Source: Podocnemis expansa (lineage: Eukaryota > Chordata > Testudines > Podocnemididae). Taken from it: a stretch of DNA of 64,000 bases. Numbering within the stretch: position 1 is the first letter of the stretch; each line of letters opens with the position of its first letter. The notes under the pieces were generated by a model, which was not told where the DNA came from, did no database searches, and saw only the letters and a program-made list of their open reading frames with translations. The position numbers and the translations under genes are program-made. Of the stretch, positions 12,568 through 23,569 are shown piece by piece. Location: the NCBI GenBank assembly GCA_007922195.1, contig ML682007.1, forward strand, positions 19,396,998 through 19,460,997. The letters run 5' to 3'.

Positions 12568-12725
12568 TTTCAAAAGGGATAGCCGTGTTAGTCTAGTCCA
12601 GTAAAAAAACAAGGAGTTGTGTGGCACTTTAAGACTAACAGATTTATTTTTTGCATGAGCTTTCGTGGGAGAAGATCCCACTTCCTCAGATGCTTTGAAG
12701 ATGGGTGAACTTACCTGCTCCACTA
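12568..12725 (-). mobile_element. Penelope-like/hammerhead repeat, single copy (copy B)
   Basis: Read on the - strand the order is: GTAAGTTCACCCATCTTCAA, hammerhead region, TAAATCTGTTAGTCTTAAAG, TGCCACACAACTCCTTG, a T-rich stretch, then GACTAACACGGCTATCCC. The same order and the same variants (CTGAGGA core, GTAAGTTCACCC leader) recur in copy J at 39,040-39,196, so B and J form one subfamily. The - strand 3' end lies near 12,570. No reverse transcriptase frame is attached, so this is a short derivative of the element. Confidence 0.75.
12653..12693 (-). ncRNA. Hammerhead-ribozyme-like motif, core intact
   Basis: On the - strand: CTGAGGA, then a 6-base-pair stem GTGGGA/TCCCAC with a short loop, then GAAA, then GCTCATGC. 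CUGANGA and GAAA are the two invariant hammerhead boxes and position 7 may be any base, so CTGAGGA is compatible. Stem III can only be very short, as in the minimal hammerheads described for Penelope-like elements. The UH cleavage dinucleotide is not clear in this copy, so catalytic activity is uncertain. Confidence 0.6.
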
Positions 12726-12764
12726 GAGGGCAGCTGTGTGGTCAAGTGGTCCAGGAGGACACTG

Positions 12765-12835
12765 CTTTGGTTTCTTTGCTGACTCTACAGCAACCTTGGG
12801 CAAGTGGCTCCACTTCTCTGTGCCTGAGTGAGACC
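12765..12835 (+). mobile_element. MIR SINE fragment
   Basis: CAACCTTGGGCAAGTGGCTC followed by a CTTCTCTGTGCCTGAG block matches the sense-strand core of MIR. It lies directly next to copy B of the hammerhead repeat. Confidence 0.6.
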
Positions 12836-15800
12836 CAGAGAAGAAATTCAGTTCTCCCTGCATCCCAGATAGGCGGACTAAGCCCTGATTCCCTGCAGAA
12901 TGAAATCAAGGAGACAACTAAGTACTGGAGAGGAGGACAACGAGGCAGGCCCAGCATCTGCTTAATTTTGTGCCCATCTTCAGGGACTGGGAAGGGTTAC
13001 ACATGGGAGGCTTTTCCCTCTGCCAGGGGAGGCAGGGCTAGTTCTGACCAGATGTTTCTCTTCCAAGACTCCCAAGCCTAAGCATTCAAACAAAGCTTCA
13101 TGGCATTGCTTCAGCTTCTGTCACCTCCCTGGGGATGGCAGCTGAGACCTCAGAGCCCTGCATTTGGGATGCCAAGAACCCTCTGCTTTGGTGTTTCCCA
13201 CCAAATCCTTTGGTGCAGGTCAATGGCCGGGGCCAGGCACGGGGCAGCAGGTGAGCAGCTCCCTGGGGGCTCTCCCACTCACTGGGGATTCGTGGCCTCT
13301 CTGCAGGAAACTTAAATTGCCATCCAGAAGTGGCAGACATGCCAGTGCAGCACTGGTCTGGGAGAGCAGAACATGTCCTGGGTGTCTTGGTTGGGAAGCA
13401 CCCTGAGGATCACACAGTTCATTACTCACTTAACTGGTGTAAACCTGCACACGCCTGGAGCTGCTGCAAGGCAGTGCCCTCCCCAAATGCCAGTTCTGTC
13501 CACTGCGTGCCCCCTGGTTTGTCATTGTAGGGTTGGGCTGTGCGTGTCTTGGGCCGTTATGGAAGTGCTGCTGGTTTGTGAGTGGAGGGTTGCTTATAAA
13601 CAGAAGGCAGCCAGCACATGGCCTGATTTATTATTGTAGGGTTGCTCCTGAGCAAAGTGGTTTTCGTACTGTTTTAGGGGCCAGGGTCACACAGTGGTAA
13701 AGCATTTCCTGTGAGGAGTCCTGCGTGTTTTGCACCCAGCACTGAGCGTGAAGGACGGCTCAGACTGGGAGGTCTGCAGAGCACAGCAGTGTCCTTGAAC
13801 TTCTCTAGGAGAAAGCACAGGAGTAAATCATCCTGCAGGGAGCTCTGGGAAACAGCTGGACCCTCTGCACCCTACAGCTCACGATCAGAGCCTGCAATCC
13901 TGGGGCCACCCGGCTTCAATCCCCCATTCCCAGGAGATGGGGGGGATGACTGAGAGTGTGTGAGACTTGTGATCTAGGTGTGGAGAGCAAAGAGTGGGAA
14001 AGGGACTGATGAGCAACAAGGGAGGAGTGGGATACAAATACTCCTTGCGTAGCTGGCCACTCCTTTTCTCACCCTTCTCTTCGTCTTTTCTGTTTCTCCC
14101 TCTGTCCCAAGCCCACTGTGCTGGGCTTTCTTTCTAAAGTTGGTGGAGGGGTTTTGAACCCTCCGTGGGTGCACGCTAGTGCATGCATTGTGCACAGATG
14201 TGGGGGGTTCCCTTGTTCAGAGGCGTCTCTGACCTGCTTGACTAGCTCTGCTCCCATCTCATTTGTGCTGCTGCTACATTTGTGACCCTTCTGGGAGCAG
14301 AGCAGAAAGTCTCCCTTGGCCTGCACATCAGCTTTGCAGTGCTCTACCTGGAGCAGCTGCCTGCACACCAGCATCCCTTGTGCTGGGCAGTGGGCCATCA
14401 ATCTCTGTGATGCCCGTGGGACACGGTGTGGGAAGGGGGGTGCTGGGGTCAGCCAAGGCATTGTGACTGCATGACTTCCTGAGGCTGAGACCCTCACTCA
14501 CTGCCCTAGTGCCTTTCAACGCTGCCTCGGCTCTGCAGGGACCTGCCCATAACACCAGGGCGAGGGCGGTGCTGAAGGCACAGATGCTGACGTGGAGCCA
14601 GGCTTTCTTCTCAGTTAGGTGAACACAGAGGCTCATATAGCCATATGCCCACATAGCTGCCAGGCACTGATAGCTGGGTGCACTGGGCCCAGGCATGGGG
14701 GGGCCGCACTGCCTATGGGCTCCCACACATAGCCCAGTTGCCAGCACACAAGCGTACTTGCACACATACAAGTGTGCACAGCAAACTGCATGTGTGACTG
14801 CGCTGCATGTGAAAGCAGCGGTCATGGGAACACTAGAGCCGAGTCTGGGAAGCGTGTCTATTGCTCAGCTCATGCTGGGTGCATGGCAGGCTGGACATGG
14901 GCATGGGCCTGGTTTACACGGCAGCACTGGGGATGAATGGCATCACACAACACTTCAGAGGACTTGGCTCAGCTTGGAGGCCTGATTTCCCATTTCTTGG
15001 GCCAGGAGCGCAGTGGCTGCAGTAGGCTGGGGAGTGTTGCACAGCCCTTTGGGCTACTCAAGGCTGGTTCATGTCGGGGGTGCAGAGCAGAGGGAAGGAT
15101 GTGGGGGTAGCGGCTAGATCCTGAACCACGTAGGGACAGGTGGCGGCTGGTGTGACTCATTCTCTGAAGCTAATTATTTCTGCGGGTCATTTGAGAAGGG
15201 AAACTGCTGCATTCAGGGGGGGATTGCTGAGGAGCCCTCACCCCACTCTGGCTTCCCCATCACTCACTAGGGAGCCCAGCTTGTGCCTAGCACTCCTCCT
15301 CCTGCTGGGTCTTGCTGGCCTGTGCCCGCTGCTCACAGATGATGGAGGTAAATTAACCAGAATCAGCCACCCCAACTGCTCAAAGCCAGACTTGGTCTCA
15401 GATCTTGAAAGCCAGATCTGGTTCTGAATTTTGCAGCTCAAGCCCGTCTCAGGTAATCACACTGCACATCGCTTTCTCCTGCAAAAGAGTGATTTTTGCC
15501 TACCACCCTTGTGAGCTAAGTCAGCCTCAATTAGCCCTTCAGGCTAGAGGACTGCAATGTCCAAAAAAGACACAGAACTGAGAAGTGGCTAAACTCATGA
15601 CACTTGTGACATTTAGCTGGATTTGCATCGATGTCCTGGCTAGCAAGCCCTTTTGACAGGTTTTTCCCTAGCTGCTGATTGAGCGCCATTCTTGCTTTGT
15701 CTCTCACAGGCTTGGGACACAGAGGGCACTGGCCAGCAGAGGAAGCAGGCGCAGCGGACAGCTTTGAAGAAGTCACTAGTGAAGCTGCCAGAAGGGGCTC

Positions 15801-16329
15801 TCCAGCAGCCACATTCAGGGAAAACACCTCAGCAATCTGACCAATTGAGAGCAAGCCAACTTAGCTTCTTAGCGTAAATTGGCACGGAGATGGACCTTAC
15901 AGCACCAGTGGCTGTCAAAGCACGCTTCACCACAGCCACGCTCACTTTCTTGTGACATGCATTTGCTTTCTCTCTCGCTCACACCCCCCCCCCCAAGTTT
16001 CTTCTGGACACCATCTTTAGCTCATGGCACTGCATTGGCTGGTCTTTTATAACTTGACCCTCAGTATGACAGAGGGATATTTGCAGACAGGCAAACAGGT
16101 ATGTCTGAGAGCTGGGTTTGCACCAGAAGCCCAAATCTGATGCTTGGTTCTGAGCTTACAGCTCAAGCCTGTTGTGGACCCAGGACACATGCTAAACCAA
16201 AACACCCCAAAGTCTAAGAAAGGCTTGGCCAGATCTGGGTCCTGGGCTTATGTTCCAGTCCAGCTGTCATCTATACATGTGTGGAGCAGTACTGACTTTC
16301 GCGGTGTAAGAGCTGGGGCTGGGGTATAG
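12836..16329. other. Long stretch without a recognised gene
   Basis: Several 70-165-residue frames on both strands overlap each other and none has a recognisable domain. A weak tRNA-like stretch near 13,690-13,745 may be an old tRNA-derived SINE. A poly-C run lies near 15,985. If the miR-143/145 transcript starts near 9 kb, this is host-transcript intron. Confidence 0.4.
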
Positions 16330-16342
16330 TATGATCCTAGCT

Positions 16343-16420
16343 CCAAAGGCACAGCGGTGTTAGTTTAGTTCAGCAAAACAAACAAGGAATCCTGTGGCAC
16401 TTAAAGACTAACAAATTTAT
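16343..16420 (-). mobile_element. Truncated hammerhead repeat with a perfect 13-base target duplication (copy C)
   Basis: The 78-base insertion is flanked on both sides by TATGATCCTAGCT (16,330-16,342 and 16,421-16,433). On the - strand it starts ATAAATTTGTTAGTC and ends at the family 3' terminus CTGTGCCTTTGG, so only the part downstream of the hammerhead core is present. One A of the target duplication could equally be the first base of the insert. Long, exact duplications with 5' truncation are typical of target-primed reverse transcription, not DNA transposition. Confidence 0.85.
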
Positions 16421-16433
16421 TATGATCCTAGCT

Positions 16434-19400
16434 AGCACACACAGGTCATTGGAATGGCTGGCCTTGTTCCCCGTGAGCCAGGTTTTGGTGCTGTATTGCT
16501 AGACACTAATAGGTCCATGGAGCTAGTGTAAATCCACCAAATCCAGTTTATCTGAAGCAGCATCATGAGATAAGGATCGGGTCCATACACTGGTGACCAG
16601 ATGTATAGAGTTAGATCAGTGGGAGTGTAGTGCGGTATGTACTCTCCTAATCAGGTAAGTATGCAAGGACGATTTATTCATGATATAAGGAGAAGGATGG
16701 CCTCTTCCTAGACAGAATACAGCAGACCATGGCTTTAGCTTGAGGTTCCTGTTTGTGTGTTTTCTTTGCTGATATGATAGCTCATTTTTGCCTAAAATTC
16801 CAGCTGCCTCAAATTGGCCTCAGATCTGCCTACACAGTCCAGAGCAAAGGTTTGTGGTGAGCTTTTCTGGGGACTTGTGGAGGGGACTAGACACGCGACA
16901 GGGGTGTCATGGCTTTTCCAGCAGAGCTTGAGGCTGGCTGAGTGGTTGGGGATAGGAGACTCCTGGGAGCCCTTTGCACCCGCAAGTACTGTGTCCCATG
17001 CCGGTCAGGAGGACAGAGATGGTAGGTGTGTGTTTTGAAAGCTGGCTGCCTAGCTAGCATCCTTTCCGTTCCCCTGGAGAGTCCACGTCCCATTTTCCTT
17101 ACATGTGCTGAGCCGTCTCCTGTCTCTCTGACTCACGGCAGCTGATTTCCAAACTTGGCCACAGCTTGCTGCTTGCTTGCCCAGCCAGTCCTGGGCCTGG
17201 AGATAACGCTGCGGCTGGAAATGCTGCTAAATCCCTGAGCTTTCAGGTGGCTCGTTCACACCACTTCAATGACTGGAACCCAAAAGGGCTGACGTAGGTA
17301 AGTCAGTCTGCTCAGCCCCTGGCTAGCCCCGGTGACGCCAGGGGCAATGTGAGATATGCGCCCTCGCCAGGGCAGGATTAAGGTCTTGCGTTAGGAGGGT
17401 TTCTCCCTTTGTGTGCTGATCTCTGTGGTGTTTAGAAAGGAGTCGATTTCTGCACAGCACAGCTGGAAGGGCTCAGCCCAACCTGTCTGTCTGATACCCA
17501 TTAAAGGTGATAGCTGGGGAAGGCTAGGGCAGTCACTTTCCTGGCTGCTTTTCCTATTCTGCACAGACTTGGCTTTAATTTGGTTCTTTTCTTTCCCTCA
17601 GTGAGCCTGGAAATATGGGAGCAGGGGGGTAGGTGCTGGAGAAGAACCAGGACTCTTGGTACCGTTGGTTCTTGCTCCGCCTGCTGGCGCTAGCGGCAGA
17701 ACTAACACGGCCATCCTGGCTTGCACTTTGCTCAGCTGTGTGGAGGCAGTTCCAAGTCAGGGCCAGGCTCCACAAATTGTGTATAGGACGCAGAGGAGAG
17801 AGGAGGCGCTGCCAGTGCACCGGATGGCCAGAACTCAAGCCTAGGAAGCTGCCATCTGCTTCTCGTCGGCTCATTGTGCATGTCTGCTTCTGGTTGCTTG
17901 ATGACGGAGGTTGCTGATCCCAGCGTGCGGATGTTGTTATGATAGATGTTCTGTTTACTGCTTTTCATCCCTGGCCAGGATTGCACAGGATGTTAGTGCT
18001 TGTCTGCGACAGACATTGCTGGATTTGGTCTTTTGCTCTCCTTCGTTTTGTTCTCTCCTCCCATCTTCTTTCTGCGCCCCCTCCCCTCTCCCATGCTCTC
18101 TGTTGCTGCCATCTATGGTGCTGATCTGTGCCTACTGGCTTTATGGGACTCCTTCCTGCAGCGTCTTTGCATGCAGTGTAGGGCTTCCCTCAGGGCTGGT
18201 CATGCCACACAAGTGAGCTCTCAGCAGCCAGGGCTATGGTGGGACCAAGCCTGGTGCCTAAGCTCTCAGGCAGGTGCTGGCCAGCCGTGCACCCTTTGTC
18301 ATATCGGAGTGCGGTTGTTTAAAGGAGAAGGATCAGAGAGGCGCGTTTAACTTCTATTAACACCTTGATGTCTGAGCCTTTCCCAGCTGGCACGTGTCCA
18401 GAGATGGGCGAGGGAGGAGGCTGAATTTGCTGGTAGGGTATTGGGGAGCCCTACCAGGAGCCAGAGACATTCTCTGTCCTGCAGATTTTGCAACCACCTC
18501 ACAGCGTGTTCTGGCTCGAAGGGCTCAGTAATCCAGGGCCCCGTGCAGACCAGTTTGAGTCACCAGTCCTGCCCAGTGGCACCCTCCCCGACCTCCTGGC
18601 ATCTCTCTCTGCCTAGGCACCAGTTCTAGCAACACCCCTCCGTCCATCCTTCTCCACATGTGGTGCAGCTCTTGGGGCCCAGAAACCCACTGCTGTCTGC
18701 TCGCTTGCTTGGCCCTGGTAGTGCAGACTCCAGCCTGCAGCAGTGGGGACAGGCCAGCTGGCAAGTGCCAGGCCCTCGGACTGTAACTCATGAAGCCCTC
18801 ACTGCACACAGCACTTTGGGAACGGCAATGCAAACAGTTTATGCTGGGATCAGCTGTCCCCATAAACACATGAGATGAGATGTTTCCAACTGCCTAACAT
18901 CCACCCCCACCCGCCTCCCCCAGCACGGCTCACGGCCTCTCCTGCTCTTTGTCCACAACAGAGGGACTGATTAATGGTCTTCTTTCCAGAGGAAACCACA
19001 GCCCTGCACTCCCCCACCCCATCCTCCCCATCCGGGCAGGGCTCTCAAGCCTGGCCAGCCATCTGCAGTCTTGTTTAGTGCAGGAGGCCCACCAGAGCCA
19101 CCCATGCTAGCTCAGCTTCAGAGAGGAAAGCCTCCACTGCCATATACGGGAAAGGCCCAGGGACCTCCGCTGGGCCTGTTTACTTTCTCTCCTGGCCCCC
19201 TCCTCTCATTTCAGTGTGCCTTGTCTGGCTGCCTCTCGCTGTGCTCCTGCTGCACCCAGCCCCAGCTAGCTGGCTTCTGGCTCAGTGCCTTTGCTTATCA
19301 CAGAGACACTCGTCTCCTTTTCCCAGGAGCTCCACCAGCGGCACCGACAGCCCTGGAGCCTAAGGGCCCTGCCTAGCCCCAAAACCGGTCCAGCTGGGCA

Positions 19401-20318
19401 GGAACTGGCAGACGGCACCACAGGCTGGCCCATTCAGTCCTAAGCTGCTCTTCTGTGAGTGCCAACAAGAGGCTGGGGTCAGGGTCCAGCACGGTGGCCG
19501 TTCCATGGGGAAAAGGACTCAGATCTAGCCGAGGCCATGCCAAGTCAGGGCCAGCAGCCAGCATAGGCGGCAGACACATGACAGTGAGCAGTAACGCCCA
19601 TGAAGGGCTTGGTGTGCACTGGTAGAAAGCTACCAGGAGCCCTGGGCGTCCCTGGGACTCTTCCCTGCCTTGCACTGTGCTGTGTCAATGGCAAACCACT
19701 GCCCCCAATGTCTGCCCATCACTGTGGGTAGCCCCAGGCTATTATGTGTGCCTTGAAACCCAGCATGGAGTCTGGCACTCCAAATCCTTTCCGCTTCTTG
19801 ATGGTACCTGCACCATTGAGACCAAACCCTTCCCCAGCCTTCACTGGGTGCAGGATATTGGGCTGGCTCTTTGCAGGAGGCCTCATGTGGAGTTTCACTA
19901 GCTGCCTCTACCCCATTGCACACGTCAGACGGCCCTGCCCTAGCCCATCACCATACAGCACCTCGCACTGAGCTATGTCTACTGTTTTACCGTCACACTG
20001 GTCTGCCAGAATCCCAGCATCCGACTCCTTCTGGGCCATGATCTGCTCCATGGCACAGCTGACTGTGCACTGTGGTTAGGGAGAGGATAGCACGAGGTGG
20101 CTGGAGACAGACATACACCCACCCTCGCCTAGCCACACGTACACCCACCGCTCACATACTGCAGAGCAGGGGTAGAAATGGCTCCAGCAGTGGGCTCTAG
20201 TGGTGGAAGCCCCTGTCTGGTCAGTGGGGGCCCTCCCTGTCCTCCATCACCATCTCCCCAACCTGTTCTGGCATCTGTGCAAGGAGGCGGCGGCTGGATG
20301 GCTACACGAACTCCATCA
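16434..20318. other. Host-transcript region upstream of miR-143, nothing else recognised
   Basis: No repeat or protein-coding exon stands out. This 3.9 kb should include part of the primary miR-143/145 transcript, but its exon boundaries cannot be set without RNA data. Frames such as 17,633-17,917 and 19,373-19,675 look like chance translation of GC-rich DNA. Confidence 0.4.
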
Positions 20319-20410
20319 ATGTCTCCCAGCCCAAGGTGCAGTGCTGCATCTCTGGTCAGTTGTGAGTCTGAGATGAAGCACTGTAGCTCGGGAAGGGAGG
20401 AGCTGTGCAA
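20319..20410 (+). ncRNA. MIR143: miR-143 precursor hairpin
   Basis: The 3p arm at 20,369-20,389 (TGAGATGAAGCACTGTAGCT followed by C) is identical to vertebrate miR-143-3p. The 5p arm at 20,335-20,356 begins GGTGCAGTGCTGCATCTCTG, the known miR-143-5p. The two arms pair across a short loop containing GTCAGTTGTGAGTC, close to the mammalian loop. miR-143 is produced by Drosha and Dicer from a polycistronic transcript shared with miR-145 and promotes the contractile smooth-muscle state. The miR-145 hairpin follows 1.27 kb downstream on the same strand, with mammal-like spacing. The hairpin ends are approximate; the mature arms are exact. Confidence 0.97.
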
Positions 20411-21111
20411 CAGTGGGCGACGTATCTGGCGCCAGGAAGCAGCCTCCCTTGCTGGGCAGCACCGTGGCCGGAATTGCCATTTGGGTTTGGACACAGTGGG
20501 GGGCTAAGGAGTGAGCTGGGGAGACAGACCCCAGAACCACTTGAGCTTCAAGCAGCAATGGAGCGGGAATGGGCCCTAGCACCATCCACCAAGCAGAACA
20601 TAGGCTGGATTGCTGGTTGCAGTGGGGCAGGGTTAGGAGAGATTTTCAGGAAGCCAGTTAACAAAGAGGCCTCTGGTTGCTGGGTCTCTACCCCAGGTTC
20701 TTCTGCTGAACTCTAGGGCTGGGTTGCACAGTGCTCCATGTGGGGCAAGTCCACAGGGGCGCGCACAGCGGACATCTGCATCCAGATGGCTCCGTCAGCA
20801 CAAAGAGTTTGCATGCACCAGCTGCACGTGTTCCCTCCTGGGATGTGTCTGGTCTCCCACCCAGCAACATTTTGGAAACTTCCCTGTGCACAGCAGCGAA
20901 GGGCCTGGAGCAGAGAGGAGTTCTGGGGAATGACTCACCCAGTGCAAGAGCTCAGGTCTGGGAGCACTGGGCAGCAGATGGACCCCATGGCTAGTGGAGC
21001 GCAGCGTCCCCTCTTGCCCCCAAGGGCAGGTCATTCGAGGATGCCTGTGGCACAGAGTGCTGACTCCTAGCTGTGTGCCAGAGCCAGGCAGGAGATTACA
21101 GGGTTATACAA
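20411..21111. other. Spacer between miR-143 and the inserted repeat
   Basis: Part of the primary transcript that joins the two microRNAs. The frames here (for example 20,738-21,070 on + and 20,795-21,034 on -) overlap antisense to each other and are not credible genes. Confidence 0.5.
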
Positions 21112-21328
21112 GGCAAGACAAACAAGTAGTCTTATGGCACTTTTAAAGCCTAATAAATTTATTTATTGCATGAGCTTTCCTGGGAAAGATCCCACGTCAT
21201 CAGCCACTTGAAGATAGGGATTTTCTCCCATGAAAGTACATGTGATAAATAAATTTGTTAGGCTTGAAAAGTGCCACAAGAGTCCTTGTTCCTCTTGCTG
21301 AATGAGCCTGACATGGCTACCTGTTTGG
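21112..21328. mobile_element. Palindromic hammerhead repeat between miR-143 and miR-145 (copy D)
   Basis: The left half on the - strand (to about 21,203) and the right half on the + strand (from about 21,204) are the same repeat unit joined head to head. Each half contains the block AAATTTGTTAGGC or its close variant, then AAGTGCCA, and the right half ends near GCCTGACATGGCTACC. The element lies inside the inferred primary microRNA transcript, 0.7 kb after the miR-143 hairpin and 0.35 kb before the miR-145 hairpin. The transcript could therefore fold an additional long hairpin there. Confidence 0.75.
21168..21202 (-). ncRNA. Hammerhead-ribozyme-like motif, core intact
   Basis: On the - strand: CTGATGA, stem II GTGGGA/TCCCAG (five good pairs with an outer mismatch), GAAA? 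read here as GGAAAGC, and GCTCATGC. Both conserved boxes are present. The motif is antisense to the microRNA transcript, so it would be made only from - strand transcription. Stem III is minimal and the cleavage dinucleotide is not obvious. Confidence 0.5.
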
Positions 21329-21677
21329 AAGGGGAATAAGGCAGGGGCACACTCCAAAAAAATGAGCCTGGAGCTGTGTGCTATGGCCAGTGGGCTTGTG
21401 TTGCATCCACCCGGGGTATGCCTGTCTTGTTAGGGGAAATCATCTTACACGGGGGCGTGGGAGTCAACTGGCTAAGGGACTGACCTACAGGCGGGAAGCC
21501 AGACCATAGTGTCAGGGCAGAGTCCCTGGAGGAAGGACACAGGTTGGGTAGGCATCAGCAACTGCACTCAGTTTCCTCTGTGAGCAATGCTCCCTTGTGG
21601 CAGCAGCTGGAGCTGCAGTCGGGTAAAGGCTGATCAGTAGGGAGGGTAGAGGAAACTGCAGCATCTCGCTCTCTCCC

Positions 21678-21765
21678 CGCTGTGTCCTCAGGGTCCAGTT
21701 TTCCCAGGAATCCCTTAGGCACTGTGATGGGGATTCCTGGAAATACTGTTCTTGAGGCCATGGCT
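21678..21765 (+). ncRNA. MIR145: miR-145 precursor hairpin
   Basis: The 5p arm at 21,693-21,715 (GTCCAGTTTTCCCAGGAATC, then CCT) is identical to vertebrate miR-145-5p. The 3p arm at 21,731-21,752 begins GGATTCCTGGAAATACTGTT, as in known miR-145-3p. The lower stem pairs TCCTCAGG with CTTGAGG. The 88-base span has the same length as the annotated human precursor. Only the loop (TAGGCACTGTGAT) differs clearly from mammals. miR-145 acts with miR-143 in smooth-muscle differentiation. Its 21.7-kb position downstream of the CArG/MEF2 pair, on the same strand as miR-143, fits one shared transcription unit. Confidence 0.97.
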
Positions 21766-22206
21766 AAGCAGCTGGAGCAGGCCTGTCCCCAGCAGATGCC
21801 GAGACCTCCAGAAGGTGAGGTGCTGGAGAGCAAGGATCACTTCTGGCAAGTCCGGGATGGCGGGAGGGTGTTTGGGAGGACAGCCCTCATGCCATGGGAC
21901 ATGCTGGGTGTGGAGAGGGGACCGGGTAGCCCTTCTTTAACTCACCTCAGCTCCTCCAAGGGCCAAGCCCAGCCCATTGTACAAAAGCAACTGCACGCTC
22001 ACAGCCTCCCCATCACCACAGTGCAAAGCACTCAAGGAGACCATGGGCATGGCCAGACACTGTGTGTGCTGGGGAGCAGTGCCTCCTGAGTTAGCTCAGC
22101 GGTGGGGATCACCTATTCCTTATGCATCCAGCTGGCCCATGCCCCAGATGTGGGGTGAGTTGATGCCTTCCAGATAGCCTGTGTGTGTCTACTTGGCTGC
22201 TGTGGA
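21766..22206 (+). other. Probable 3' part of the miR-143/145 primary transcript
   Basis: The DNA between miR-145 and the poly(A) signal at 22,207 is inferred to be the transcript's 3' end. The frames crossing it (21,682-22,089 among them) start inside the microRNA hairpin and are not proteins. Confidence 0.45.
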
Positions 22207-22212
22207 AATAAA
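22207..22212 (+). terminator. Candidate poly(A) signal of the miR-143/145 host transcript
   Basis: AATAAA lies about 440 bases after the miR-145 hairpin. About 15-25 bases further on come plausible cleavage positions (CATTATTCAA), then a GT-rich downstream element (GTCGTTGGTGTTTGG) that runs into the GT microsatellite at 22,259. Signal, cleavage zone and GT-rich element are in the normal order and spacing. Use by the microRNA transcript is inference. Confidence 0.55.
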
Positions 22213-22254
22213 AGATCTTGGCTCATTATTCAACTTGTGCGTCGTTGGTGTTTG

Positions 22255-22258
<4 letters not shown>

Positions 22259-22306
<48 letters not shown>
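22259..22306. repeat. (GT)24 microsatellite
   Basis: An uninterrupted run of 24 GT units, likely to vary in length between individuals. It lies just past the candidate poly(A) site and may add to its GT-rich downstream element. Confidence 0.97.
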
Positions 22307-22311
<5 letters not shown>

Positions 22312-23012
22312 CGAGATATGACCCATCAGCAAGTGCACGTAGTATTGTGTGAGATGAGCCAGCCACAAGCCACAGCTTCTGCCCCTTCTAAGACCAGAAC
22401 ACCTCAACCAGCTAATTTTTTGGTCACACACGCTGGGTCCAGCCCACATGTCTCTAGGGGCTACGCCACTGAAAATGGTACATAATCAAATGAACAAATG
22501 TCCCCGTCTGGGGGGTGCCTTCAATGAAGCTCTGCAGAGAGCTTGGGCTGGGCCCCCGAACACCTATTCCCCAGGGCAGGGGCTTCATCTCATTCCCAGA
22601 GCATCCTCACCAATGGCCTGCCACCTCCATCGCACTTTGCTCAGCGTCACATCTGGGGGTTGTCACGGTAACGCTGCACACCTGGGAATCACCGGCCTTG
22701 AGGTGGCTGACGCGCTTGCATTGCTGGCTAATGCTAACCTCCTAGCCATGGGGCATGCCCTGGATTAGAACGGCCCTATAAGACAGGCTACCACAGCATC
22801 TGACGGCTGGTCCTGGCCCCAAGGTGTCATGGCATCCCACACTTTCGCCAGCTCTTTGGACTAGCCCAAGCACATGCCCCCAGTAATACCAGCCCTCATG
22901 CCCCTGCTTGCTGCCCCAACACCAAGGCCTGCAGCCCACCCTATTGCAGCAGAGCTGTGCAAAAACTAAGCCACAAGCGCCACCTTCTGGCTTGAGGTGG
23001 CATTGTCTAGGT
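22307..23012. other. No feature recognised
   Basis: Unique DNA downstream of the microRNA transcript. The 106-residue frame at 22,448-22,768 is overlapped by other-frame ORFs and is not recognisable. Confidence 0.4.
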
Positions 23013-23561
23013 CAGGGGTGGTCAAGGTTAAAGACCGTTGAGAGCCGCACTGAGGCATATAGACATATATGTTTACCTATTCCAACATTACTGTTTCAAA
23101 TTCATTGCACACTTTAATTTTATCATAAAAAGAGGGCAAATATTGATCCTATTAATGTCAGTGTCTAATAATTATGTAAGGTTACCATGAAAACTAGGTC
23201 TATACAATAAAAAGTTAGCTGGCGCTTGATGTAGAAGACTGCAGCCTAGTGGTGAGGTTTTTAAAATCCTGACCATGCTGATGCTTCTCCCTGCTGCCCC
23301 CCCCAGCTCCTTGCCGAACCCCCAGGCCCTGACGCTGGCTTCCCCGGCCCGACTGCTCCACCCAGGGCCCCCTTTTCTCTCCGCTCCAGTGGCTAGGCAC
23401 AGGGGCTGTCTCCTCCCATCCCAGCATGCTCAGGGTGGGAGATTTAAAACTCCTAGACCGGGGCTGCTTTCCTAAATTGATTTGCTGACATTCTGCCAGG
23501 ACCCCCAATTTTTTATTCAAGAGCTGCATGTGGCTTCTGAGCTGCAGTTTGGCCATGCCTG
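23013..23561. mobile_element. Non-autonomous hAT-type DNA transposon
   Basis: The left end CAGGGGTGGTCAA and the reverse complement of the right end, CAGGCATGGCCAAA, form imperfect terminal inverted repeats of about 14 bases. The flanking 8-mers GTCTAGGT and GTCTCGCT match at 6 of 8 positions. The 549-base interior includes subterminal GAGCTGCATGTGGCTTCTGA and GAGAGCCGCACTGAGG motifs and no transposase frame. Confidence 0.8.
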
Positions 23562-23569
23562 GTCTCGCT

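Noticed and set aside
13690..13745. tRNA-like or SINE-like stretch
   Set aside because: The similarity is limited to a short A-box-like part and is not distinguishable from chance.
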